From Paenibacillus terrae (GTDB taxonomy: Bacteria > Bacillota > Bacilli > Paenibacillales > Paenibacillaceae), in assembly GCF_005217525.1 (NCBI RefSeq), contig NZ_PNXQ01000005.1:203821-267820 (forward strand): 64,000 nt of DNA, written 5' to 3'. Under the pieces are notes generated by a model, which ran no database searches, was not told the origin of the DNA, and saw only the letters and a program-made list of their open reading frames with translations. Made by a program: the position numbers and the translations under genes. This document shows, piece after piece, positions 34,855-42,693 of this stretch; position 1 is the stretch's first letter; every line of letters begins with the position of its first letter.

Positions 34855-35935
34855 AAGCTACCCGTGCTACGGAAATGGTCATGTTGCCGCTTTTTTTCTT
34901 CTCCAGCAGCCAATGGTCTGCACCAGAGGACAAGAGGGCTGAAGGCTCACTAACGCCATACGCTCCTGTGTACTTGAAGACCGTTTCCGATGGATTGGGA
35001 AGCTTCACAGTGTTTAGCTCTGATGGCGTGTACGTCACCAGCTCCCAGCCGTATTTGGCGCAAAGGGCAAGCAAGCCCTCTTCATCCTTTTTCAGATCAA
35101 TGGTCGCAATATTGCGGACGCTTTTTACAGACAAGCGAAGCTCATTCAAGGTGTCCAGCACGCCAGCCGCCAGTTCCTCCACAGCAGTCCCCCGATTACA
35201 GCCGATGCCGAGCACCAGACTTTTCGGACGATACAGCACGCCATTAGCCAGAAACCGTTCCTCTTCCTCAGTCTCCAGCAGACGATCGCTAACGACCAAT
35301 GCGGCATTGAACGGCTCTTGTGAAGCTTCTGCCATCGAACCATATACCTTGATATGGGCAGGCACAGGCTTGTCATAACGCCACCAGTTCCGTTCGCCTG
35401 TCTCTTGCACGAGCGCCACAGGCTCCTCATTCACAACAGCCGCACTCACCGGAGTTGCCTTGTCGAAGCTATCGACCACCCAACCCAATTCCCGACCGAA
35501 CATGTCCACCGGAATCGTGCCCTGCACATCCGATGCAGTCGTAATTACCGGGCGTGCGCCGAGTACAGAAGCCACATGACGGGTCAGTTCATTGGCACCG
35601 CCCAAATGCCCCGACAGTACGCTAATGACATGCTCCCCGCGATCATCAATCACGACCACCGCCGGGTCTACCTTTTTATCCACCAAAATCGGCGCAATCA
35701 TACGGACGACCGCACCGAGGGAAATAAATAAAATAATACCGTTATATTGCTTAAATAAATCCGGCAAAATCAGCTTGACCGAGCCTTCGAACAATTGAAT
35801 ACCGTACTCCTGCTCATCGCCCCGTTCAAACTTGGACATGTAATACACATCCGTTCCCGGAAAGCTGGCTCCTAAATGACGAACCATCTCTACTCCGTGC
35901 TTCGTGATCGCCACAGCGGCAAATGGATTACTCAC
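34847..35935 (-). CDS. cbiG: Cobalt-precorrin-5A hydrolase
   Basis: A 362-residue CbiG. It opens the delta-lactone of cobalt-precorrin-5A and releases acetaldehyde, leading to ring contraction. Features are the N-terminal domain (AVAITKHGVEMVRHLG), central GEHVISVLSGHLGGANELTR, and the C-terminal domain GIGCNRGTAVEELAAGVL. A GTG start at 35935 has GGAAGGGAG 9 nt upstream; the gene overlaps cbiF by 8 bp and cbiA by 8 bp. Confidence 0.93.
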   Translation of the reverse strand: MSNPFAAVAITKHGVEMVRHLGASFPGTDVYYMSKFERGDEQEYGIQLFEGSVKLILPDLFKQYNGIILFISLGAVVRMIAPILVDKKVDPAVVVIDDRGEHVISVLSGHLGGANELTRHVASVLGARPVITTASDVQGTIPVDMFGRELGWVVDSFDKATPVSAAVVNEEPVALVQETGERNWWRYDKPVPAHIKVYGSMAEASQEPFNAALVVSDRLLETEEEERFLANGVLYRPKSLVLGIGCNRGTAVEELAAGVLDTLNELRLSVKSVRNIATIDLKKDEEGLLALCAKYGWELVTYTPSELNTVKLPNPSETVFKYTGAYGVSEPSALLSSGADHWLLEKKKSGNMTISVARVAYD

Positions 35936-36722
35936 CAGGCTTCACTCCCTTCCGGTAGCCGTGGGTGAACGACTTATCATACAGCTTGGAACGATGCGCG
36001 TCCTTGTCCACCAGCCCCGGATCGAGCGCCCAGCCTGCCAAAATCATCGCATGCATCGTAATTCCCGCTGCGTGCAGATCGGCAGGCAACTGAGCAAGCG
36101 TCGTGCGCACGATCTTTTGGTCCGGCCAGGTTGCACGTTGTACAACCGCTACAGGTGTGTCCTCGCTCCAGCCAGCCGCCAGAAACTCGACAACGACCTT
36201 CTTCGCCAACGTTGCACTAAGGAACAACGCCACTGTACAGTGATGGGATGCCAAGTCGCGCAGCTTTTCCCGATCCGGAACAGGTGTGCGGCCTTCGGCA
36301 CGCGTCAGGATGACGGTCTGCGTCAGATCAGGCACAGTCAGCTCTGCGCCAAGCACGGCAGCAGAAGCAAAGACCGAGCTGACACCCGGCACGATTTCGT
36401 AAGCAACTCCGCGCTGCTTCAGCAGCACCATTTGTTCCAAAATCGCGCCGTACACTGCCGGGTCCCCCGTATGTACACGAGCTACACTGCGTCCAGCCTG
36501 CACAGCCTCGCTCATAATTTCGACCTGCCGCTCCAGATCCATGCCTGAGCTTTGCAGCACCTGCGCCTCCGGCTTGGCCGTGGCGATCAGCTCGTCGTTC
36601 ACAAGTGAATCCGTGTACAGAACAACGTCGGCTGTACGCAAAATCCGGGAGCCCTTGACGGTAATCAGTTCCGGGTCGCCGGGACCCGCTCCTACGATAT
36701 ATACTTTCGGCTCCAAACTCAT
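35928..36722 (-). CDS. cbiF: Cobalt-precorrin-4 C11-methyltransferase
   Basis: A 264-residue tetrapyrrole methylase. KVYIVGAGPGDPELITVKG is the SAM-binding start, and GDPAVYGAILEQM plus VPGVSSVFASAAVLGAE are family motifs of CbiF/CobM. It methylates C11 with SAM. Its ATG overlaps the cbiL stop by 4 bp (ATGA) and its end overlaps cbiG. Confidence 0.95.
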   Translation of the reverse strand: MSLEPKVYIVGAGPGDPELITVKGSRILRTADVVLYTDSLVNDELIATAKPEAQVLQSSGMDLERQVEIMSEAVQAGRSVARVHTGDPAVYGAILEQMVLLKQRGVAYEIVPGVSSVFASAAVLGAELTVPDLTQTVILTRAEGRTPVPDREKLRDLASHHCTVALFLSATLAKKVVVEFLAAGWSEDTPVAVVQRATWPDQKIVRTTLAQLPADLHAAGITMHAMILAGWALDPGLVDKDAHRSKLYDKSFTHGYRKGVKPGE

Positions 36723-37435
36723 TTGCTCACCACCATCAGACTCAAATATTCAAGCTCCTGTCCACGCAGCTCGCGCGCGTTACGCCATACCATTTCATAA
36801 GGAGAAGTGACCTTGGTAATGACAGACGCACGATCCCCCAGATTCAGTTCATCCAGCACATCCAAAATCAGATCCAGCACCTTGGCAACCTTGATGAACA
36901 CGACCGTATCGTGATTTTCAATTGCTCGCTTCATCGCTTCTTTATCATGGGTAGCGGGAATAATACCGACCTGCTGATCTCCGTCTGCCAAAGGCAACTC
37001 CAGGGCTGCTGCTGCTCCTAACACGGAAGAAATGCCCGGAATAGATACAATCGGCACCTCGGGATGAAGCTCCTTCATAAGACGCGCCAAGTGAATAAAG
37101 GTACTGTACAGATTCGGGTCCCCCTCGGTGACAAAGGCTACATCCTTGCCTTGACTCAAAGCCTCCCAGCAGGCCACCACCGTTTTGTTCCACTCCCGTT
37201 CCAATACAACCGAGTCCTTGGTCATCGGGAAAATGAGCCCCAGCATCTCTTTTTCCTCCGGGTTTACGTACAGCTCCACGATTTCATGGGCATACGATTT
37301 GCCTCCCCGACGTTTTTTCGGATAAGCCACAACTGCGCATTCCTGAAGCATACGGTACGCCTTGACCGTAATCAGCTCGGGATCACCCGGCCCCACGCCT
37401 ACGCCGTAAAGTGTTCCTGTTGCCGCCGTATTCAT
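36719..37435 (-). CDS. cbiL: Cobalt-factor II C20-methyltransferase
   Basis: A 238-residue tetrapyrrole methylase of the CobI/CbiL type. TLYGVGVGPGDPELITVKAY is the N-terminal SAM site; EGDPNLYSTFIHLARLM and SIPGISSVLGAAAAL are typical of the C20 enzymes. It acts early, on cobalt-sirohydrochlorin, directly after cobalt insertion by CbiX. GAGGGGGAG precedes the ATG; 29 bp separate it from cbiET. Confidence 0.94.
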   Translation of the reverse strand: MNTAATGTLYGVGVGPGDPELITVKAYRMLQECAVVAYPKKRRGGKSYAHEIVELYVNPEEKEMLGLIFPMTKDSVVLEREWNKTVVACWEALSQGKDVAFVTEGDPNLYSTFIHLARLMKELHPEVPIVSIPGISSVLGAAAALELPLADGDQQVGIIPATHDKEAMKRAIENHDTVVFIKVAKVLDLILDVLDELNLGDRASVITKVTSPYEMVWRNARELRGQELEYLSLMVVSK

Positions 37436-37464
37436 GCTGTCTCTCCCCCTCTTGATCTACCAAA

Positions 37465-38721
37465 CTACTCCCCTGCTGCCTCGTCAGCCGCTTCCACCGA
37501 CGGCCGCCCTGTAATAACATATATCGGATTTAGTCCATCAAAACGCGTCATATTCAAAATCGGCTTGCTACGCGCTGTTTGCAGTAACGTCACCGAGGTT
37601 TCCAGCCCCGCTTCTTGCATCGCCTTCATGCCGTCATGCAGCGTCTCAATCGTTGCGGCATTCACTACAATTCGTCCATCCGTACGCAGACGGGAAGCGC
37701 ACAGCCGAATCAGCTCCGCCAGCTCTCCCCCGCTCCCGCCGATAAACACCGCATCCGGGTCTGGCAGCTCTTCCAGTCCGGCAGGCGCTTTGGCGTGAAT
37801 GACCGGAAAATCGGTGCGGAATTTGATCTTGTTCGCTTCCACATTGGCGAGATCGCCTTCATTCTTCTCAATGGCAAACACTTGCCCGTACTTCGCCAGC
37901 CGTGCACACTCCACAGCTACAGAGCCGGACCCTGCGCCAATGTCCCATACAATGCTTCGCTCTGTCAGACGCAGCTCGGACAGGCTGAACACGCGCACTT
38001 CACGCTTCGTAATCAGCCCTTTTTCCGGCTTGCGCTGGTGAAATTCCGCATCCTCAAAACCAAATCCCCGACGAATCGCAAGCACGTCCGCACCCTTACG
38101 GCGGCGCAAAATAACCACATTCAGTGGTTGGAACGTTCCCTGCGCCATCTCTTCCAGCGTATAATGCCGATACGTCTCATCCGGTCCGCCCAAATGCTCG
38201 CCAACAAAGGCATCATATTCCGTCATGCCGTAATGCAGCAGATAGGCAGCGACTGCGGCGGGATGATTCCGGTCGTCCGTCAGCAGCGCGACCTTATGCT
38301 GTCCGTCGATCCGCTGTGCCAGTCCGGTTATCGGACGGCCATGTATGCTTTCCAGCACCGCATCCTGCCAGCTCTCTCCCAGACGTGCAAATGCCAACTG
38401 AACCGAGCTGAGATGCGGCAAAATATCCAGATGCTCAGCCCCCAGCTTGGCGGACAAATACCCTGCGATGCCAAAAAAAAGCGGATCGCCTGACGCAAGC
38501 ACGACAATATCCTTGTCCTCACGCAAACGTCCCAATTCTTCCACCACGGTGGAGAAGCCGCTCTTTAATGTTCGTTTTTCCCCTGCGGCTGTCTTGAAAA
38601 AGGCCAGTTGGCGCTCTCCGCCAACCAGCACGTCCGCGCGCTCGATTCGCTCCAGCGTCTCCTGCGACAGACCTGCCGCTCCATTTTCACCGATACCAAT
38701 GACACGGATCACTCTACTCAC
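37465..38721 (-). CDS. cbiET: Bifunctional cobalt-precorrin C5/C15-methyltransferase and C12 decarboxylase
   Basis: A 418-residue CbiE-CbiT fusion (CobL type). The N-terminal CbiE part begins RVIRVIGIGENGAAGLSQ with ASGDPLFFGIAGYLSAKLG. The CbiT part starts near residue 230 with KREVRVFSLSELRLT, followed by WDIGAGSGSVAVECARLA and FIGGSGGELAELIRL. It methylates C5 and C15 and decarboxylates the C12 acetate. The start is placed at a GTG (38721) with GGGAGGG upstream; it overlaps the cbiD stop by 8 bp. A longer ATG start at 38745 would overlap cbiD by 32 bp. Confidence 0.93.
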   Translation of the reverse strand: MSRVIRVIGIGENGAAGLSQETLERIERADVLVGGERQLAFFKTAAGEKRTLKSGFSTVVEELGRLREDKDIVVLASGDPLFFGIAGYLSAKLGAEHLDILPHLSSVQLAFARLGESWQDAVLESIHGRPITGLAQRIDGQHKVALLTDDRNHPAAVAAYLLHYGMTEYDAFVGEHLGGPDETYRHYTLEEMAQGTFQPLNVVILRRRKGADVLAIRRGFGFEDAEFHQRKPEKGLITKREVRVFSLSELRLTERSIVWDIGAGSGSVAVECARLAKYGQVFAIEKNEGDLANVEANKIKFRTDFPVIHAKAPAGLEELPDPDAVFIGGSGGELAELIRLCASRLRTDGRIVVNAATIETLHDGMKAMQEAGLETSVTLLQTARSKPILNMTRFDGLNPIYVITGRPSVEAADEAAGE

Positions 38722-39859
38722 CGACTCTCGCCCTCCCCAGCACATTCCCTTTCATCGTTACCAGTACCATTTCTACGACGATTCCACCATCTGCATGCTC
38801 CAGACAATGCTGACATCCATAGGTGCACAGCTTTTCAAAAAAGCTCAGCGCATTCGCCTCGGTCATCATATCCGCCACCTGAGTAGCTGTATTTGCCTCG
38901 GCCACCGCTGCTGCAAGCGACTCGTCCACACCCGCTTCACGCGCGACCTCCGCCAAAAAGCCAAAATCCACCGGGGCGCTCTTGGAATGAACCATCATGA
39001 CACCTTGAGCGACCTTCGACAGCTTGCCGGGCATACCGACGAGAATAATTTTCTTCATTCCCAATCGTTTTCCATGCTTGATCGCAAAGCCGACAAAATC
39101 GCCCATCTGAATAAAAGCTTCTTCCGTGAGCTGATCGTACATTTGCATTGCATATTTTTCACTGCTGCCGCCTGTGGTTAGGACAATTTCCTTGCAATCC
39201 ATCGCTTGCGCAACCGATATGGCCTGCACGACACTCGCTTTATAAGCTGATGTGGAAAATGGAACCACCACACCTCGCGTACCCAGTATGGAGATACCCC
39301 CAAGAATACCAAGCCGCCCATTCAGCGTCTTCTTGGCGATTTCTTCGCCGTCCGGCACGCTGATAACGACACGGACACCTTTGGCCGATCCATGCTCCTC
39401 AAGCACGCCTGTGACGGCCTCCGTAATCATTCGACGCGGCACAGGATTGATCGCTGCTTCACCGACAGGCACTGGCAGACCGGGCTTCGTCACCCGGCCC
39501 ACGCCGATGCCGCCGTCGAGTTCAATGCCCGGCTCCTCCCGCCAACTGACGGACGCGATAATTCTCGCCTGATGCGTCGCATCCGGGTCATCGCCGCCGT
39601 CCTTGATCGTCGTGCAGGAAGCCTCGTCCGCGTTCAGCACAGGCTCGATCAGTTCGAACGCATGATCGAAGCCCGCTGGCAGCGATATGACCGCTTCCTT
39701 CGGCGGAATGCCCGTGATGAGCAGTTGCACCGCTCCCTTGGCAACCGCAGCCGCGCAGGCTCCAGTTGTAAAGCCTGACCGCATCGGCTTGTCCGGCGCG
39801 GGAGCTTCACCGCTTTTCATCCGTTTGGGCCTGTCGGCGGACGCCGCTTCCTTTTCCAT
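38714..39859 (-). CDS. cbiD: Cobalt-precorrin-5B C1-methyltransferase
   Basis: A 381-residue CbiD. The MRSGFTTGACAAAVAKGA motif near residue 28 marks the family, with FGFLAEVAREAG and the late cysteine-rich CTYGCQHCLEHA. It methylates C1 of the contracted ring. GGAGG lies 7 nt before the ATG at 39859; an ATG two codons earlier is too close to it. Confidence 0.94.
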   Translation of the reverse strand: MEKEAASADRPKRMKSGEAPAPDKPMRSGFTTGACAAAVAKGAVQLLITGIPPKEAVISLPAGFDHAFELIEPVLNADEASCTTIKDGGDDPDATHQARIIASVSWREEPGIELDGGIGVGRVTKPGLPVPVGEAAINPVPRRMITEAVTGVLEEHGSAKGVRVVISVPDGEEIAKKTLNGRLGILGGISILGTRGVVVPFSTSAYKASVVQAISVAQAMDCKEIVLTTGGSSEKYAMQMYDQLTEEAFIQMGDFVGFAIKHGKRLGMKKIILVGMPGKLSKVAQGVMMVHSKSAPVDFGFLAEVAREAGVDESLAAAVAEANTATQVADMMTEANALSFFEKLCTYGCQHCLEHADGGIVVEMVLVTMKGNVLGRARVGE

Positions 39860-39933
39860 ACCCATTCCTCCTTAACCTCTCATGCTGTTCATGTTCCAAT
39901 TCATTTCATGATACAGCAAACGGGCAACCGCAT

Positions 39934-40578
39934 CTAGCGGACAGCCATTAAGGAGATTGCATTCAATGCCGCCACGACGATGGTACTGCCGCCCTTGCGT
40001 CCAATGTTCGTAATGAACGGAATATCCAGCTTGCGCAGCTCGTCCTTCGATTCTGCCGCCGATACGAAACCGACTGGCATCCCGATAATCAGGCCGGGCT
40101 TGGCCGCTCCTTCTTTCACCAGACGAATCAGCTCCAGCAGGGCTGTCGGCGCATTTCCAATCGCATAAATACCGCCTTCGCCTGCCTGAATCGCTTTGCG
40201 CATCGAAATAATGGCGCGAGTCGTATTCAGCCTTTTCGCTTCCTCCATCACGTCCGGGTCGGAAATGTAGACATGCACATCTCCGCCAAACTGACGGATA
40301 CGATCCTTGCTCAGTCCCGCCTGAATCATTTGCACGTCCGCAACGACCTGCTGCCCTGCGCGAATGGCCGCAACTCCAGCTTCAATCGCTTTCGGATGAA
40401 ATACCATGCTGCGGCCCAGCTCAAAATCAGCAGACGCGTGAATAACACGCTGTACCACTGGATATTGCGCTTCTGTAAAAGGATGCTCTCCCAGCTCCTC
40501 GGTGATCATCTCGAAGCTTTTACCCTCAATCTCCTGCGGCTGCACCGTTAACGGTTTAAAATCTGTTTTAAAATCCAT
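39934..40578 (-). CDS. cbiC: Cobalt-precorrin-8 methylmutase
   Basis: A 214-residue CbiC/CobH. It moves the C11 methyl to C12, giving cobyrinate (hydrogenobyrinate analogue). Family motifs are VVQRVIHASADFELG, VADVQMIQAGLSK, and GNAPTALLELIRLV. The catalytic histidine lies in RVIHASADF. The ATG at 40578 is chosen because AAAGGAG is 11 nt upstream; the frame stays open further up but without support. A 270-bp gap separates it from cobK. Confidence 0.94.
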   Translation of the reverse strand: MDFKTDFKPLTVQPQEIEGKSFEMITEELGEHPFTEAQYPVVQRVIHASADFELGRSMVFHPKAIEAGVAAIRAGQQVVADVQMIQAGLSKDRIRQFGGDVHVYISDPDVMEEAKRLNTTRAIISMRKAIQAGEGGIYAIGNAPTALLELIRLVKEGAAKPGLIIGMPVGFVSAAESKDELRKLDIPFITNIGRKGGSTIVVAALNAISLMAVR

Positions 40579-40848
40579 CGTTTCGACCACTCCTTTATGG
40601 AAAATTAGTTTTGAACATTCAAAGTTACCGACTGGGCCACCACACAGTGGGATGGTACTTCCCATCGCCACCGCTGCGCTTGCACAACACCATTCAGACT
40701 ACTCCGTTTTGATGTGAATTTTTAAAATTCAGCTTATATACGTATTTTAAGATGACTATATTTTAAATACACGCCAGAAAAAGCTCTGGATTTATCGGAT
40801 TGACTGGGCTGTTAATTACCCGATCGACCAGATTCACAGGATCACAGT
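40579..40848 (-). other. 270-bp gap inside the cobalamin operon
   Basis: AT-rich spacer between cobK and cbiC in an operon whose other junctions mostly overlap. It contains a perfect inverted repeat TGAATTTT-T-AAAATTCA (40715-40731), AT-rich promoter-like sequence (TATAGT, TATAAG on the minus strand), and a hairpin-rich stretch near 40635-40680 (GATGGG-loop-CCATCC, then CCAC-TGT-GTGG). It resembles neither a full cobalamin riboswitch nor a gene. Confidence 0.5.
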
Positions 40849-41628
40849 TCAGATCGAAGGGTCCACTTTGGTTGTACGCAGTGCGTCGATCACTCCGTTG
40901 AAATGATCAAATACGGTGCCAAATTCCACTTCTGGTCTGGAAATCAAAATCACATGAATGCCCAGCTCCAGCGCAGATTGAACCTTTTCATCCACCGCTC
41001 CCGTGCGTCCGCTTTCCTTGGTCACCATCACTGTCGTGCTGAAGTGCTTGTACAATGCTTCGTTCATCTCGCGGGAAAAAGGTCCCTGCATGGCGATAAT
41101 ATTTTTTTGCTCCATGCCTAGCTCGCCGCATTTCTCCATATTGTCCAGACGTGGGAGCATACGTGCAACCAAACGAATCTCCGGGTCTTCGAGCAAATGC
41201 TTGGTGAACGTGCCGAGCGTCTTGCTGCCTGTGGTAAGCATGATAGAGCCTTTAAGCTGCTTCGCTTCCAATGCGGCTTCCTCATAGGAGGGTACGATGT
41301 GAAGCAACGGATGATTGTCATACACCAGCCCTGCCCGCTCGTAGCGAACATAAGGAACCCCGGACTCGCGTGCGGCTGTCATGGCATTCGCATGAGCTTC
41401 TTCTGCAAAAGGATGACTAGCATCAACGATGGCCTGTACTCCCTGTTCCTTAACCACTGCTGCCATTTCATCGGCTGTCATTCGACCTGTGCGTACGTCC
41501 AGACCTACTTCGGACAAGCTGTTTGCCGCGCTCTCTGTTACGACGGAGGCCAATACTTTGAAACCATTGTCCCGGATTTGCAGCGCCAATTCCCGAGCAT
41601 CGCTCGTTCCACATAGCATGAAAATCAT
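40849..41628 (-). CDS. cobK: Cobalt-precorrin-6A reductase
   Basis: A 259-residue CobK/CbiJ. MIFMLCGTSDARELA, VDASHPFAEEAHANAM and SGVPYVRYERAG are conserved. It reduces precorrin-6A with NAD(P)H to the 6B form. The ATG overlaps the cbiX stop (ATGA). It corresponds to cbiJ of B. megaterium. Confidence 0.93.
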   Translation of the reverse strand: MIFMLCGTSDARELALQIRDNGFKVLASVVTESAANSLSEVGLDVRTGRMTADEMAAVVKEQGVQAIVDASHPFAEEAHANAMTAARESGVPYVRYERAGLVYDNHPLLHIVPSYEEAALEAKQLKGSIMLTTGSKTLGTFTKHLLEDPEIRLVARMLPRLDNMEKCGELGMEQKNIIAMQGPFSREMNEALYKHFSTTVMVTKESGRTGAVDEKVQSALELGIHVILISRPEVEFGTVFDHFNGVIDALRTTKVDPSI

Positions 41629-42599
41629 GAGCCACTCACCTGCCCGCTACCTGAAATCCCGTTTCCGTTCACAACAGACGGCGTATGTGCATGATCGTGG
41701 TGATGATCATGATGGTGATCGTGGTCATGTCCGTGATCATGGTCGTGGTGATGATGGTGATGCTCCTGCGCCTCCAGACGGAACTGGCAGTTATCGCAAT
41801 TGGCCATAACCTTGCCGACTAAACCTTCATTGGCACGCTCCAGCACAAGCTCAACCAATTGCGGATGGAAACCAAAGTACCCTCCAATTTCCACTTGCAA
41901 ATCAGGATGGGCCTCGGCAAATTCCTCTGTCATTTCTCCAATGCGCTTAATCAGCACACCTGTGAACAGAAAGTATGGAAGCACGATGATTTTTTTGGCC
42001 CCCAGGCGCAGGCAGCGTTCCAAGCCATCTGGAAAAGAAGGCTGAGTCACACCGATAAAGCTGCTCTCCACCCACGTATACGGAAGTTTTTCCCACAGCA
42101 TACGGGTAATTTTGAAAAAGTCGCTGTTCGCATCCGGATCGCTGCTTCCGCGTCCCAGCACCAGCACAGCCGTTTCTTCGTCCGTCACCTCGGCAGAAGA
42201 CTGCGCATCGCTATCCATACCCGCTGGAACCGCAACCGGACGGGCCTCTTTCAAGCGGCTTTGCAGAATGCTGACAATTTTTTCGTGAACGCCAATCGGA
42301 CGTCCATATACAAATTCAACCTGAGGATACTTAGCCTTCGCACGATCAATCGCCATCGGAATATCAATTTTGGCATGTCCCGCTGCGAACAAAATAATCG
42401 GAACAAGCACGACCCGCGTCGCCCCTCGCTCCACACATGTCTGCACACCTTCAGCAATGCTGGGCCGTGTCAGCTCCAAAAAACAGGTTTCCACACACAT
42501 ATCCGGCACCCGATCTGCCACCGCCTGTGCAAATTCCAGCAACTCCCGGTTTCCCTCCGGGTCCCGACTCCCATGTCCAACCAACAATATTGCATTCAC
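41625..42599 (-). CDS. cbiX: Sirohydrochlorin cobaltochelatase, long form with His-rich tail
   Basis: A 324-residue CbiX(L). Two chelatase half-domains follow each other: residues 1-115 (ILLVGHGSRDPEGNRELLEF) and about 143-250 (VLGRGSSDPDANSDFFKI). The C-terminal part has MANCDNCQF (MxCxxC), which in B. megaterium CbiX holds a [4Fe-4S] cluster, and a run of about 26 His/Asp residues likely handling Co2+. It inserts cobalt into sirohydrochlorin, the committed step of the anaerobic route. A GTG start with GAGGAGG 11 nt upstream. Confidence 0.95.
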   Translation of the reverse strand: MNAILLVGHGSRDPEGNRELLEFAQAVADRVPDMCVETCFLELTRPSIAEGVQTCVERGATRVVLVPIILFAAGHAKIDIPMAIDRAKAKYPQVEFVYGRPIGVHEKIVSILQSRLKEARPVAVPAGMDSDAQSSAEVTDEETAVLVLGRGSSDPDANSDFFKITRMLWEKLPYTWVESSFIGVTQPSFPDGLERCLRLGAKKIIVLPYFLFTGVLIKRIGEMTEEFAEAHPDLQVEIGGYFGFHPQLVELVLERANEGLVGKVMANCDNCQFRLEAQEHHHHHHDHDHGHDHDHHHDHHHDHAHTPSVVNGNGISGSGQVSGS

Positions 42600-42693
42600 T
42601 GCTATATTTTCCTCCTCATCAATAGGTACAATCTACCAATATGACCTATTTTATCTATATGCATGCATCTATAAAAACAGGCTTTCTAGCCTA

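Noticed and set aside
40635-40680. Second cobalamin riboswitch before cbiC
   Set aside because: Contains CCCACTGTG and hairpins, but the GGGAA-core, aptamer order and CCAGGAGACC element are missing; kept only as an unassigned gap feature.
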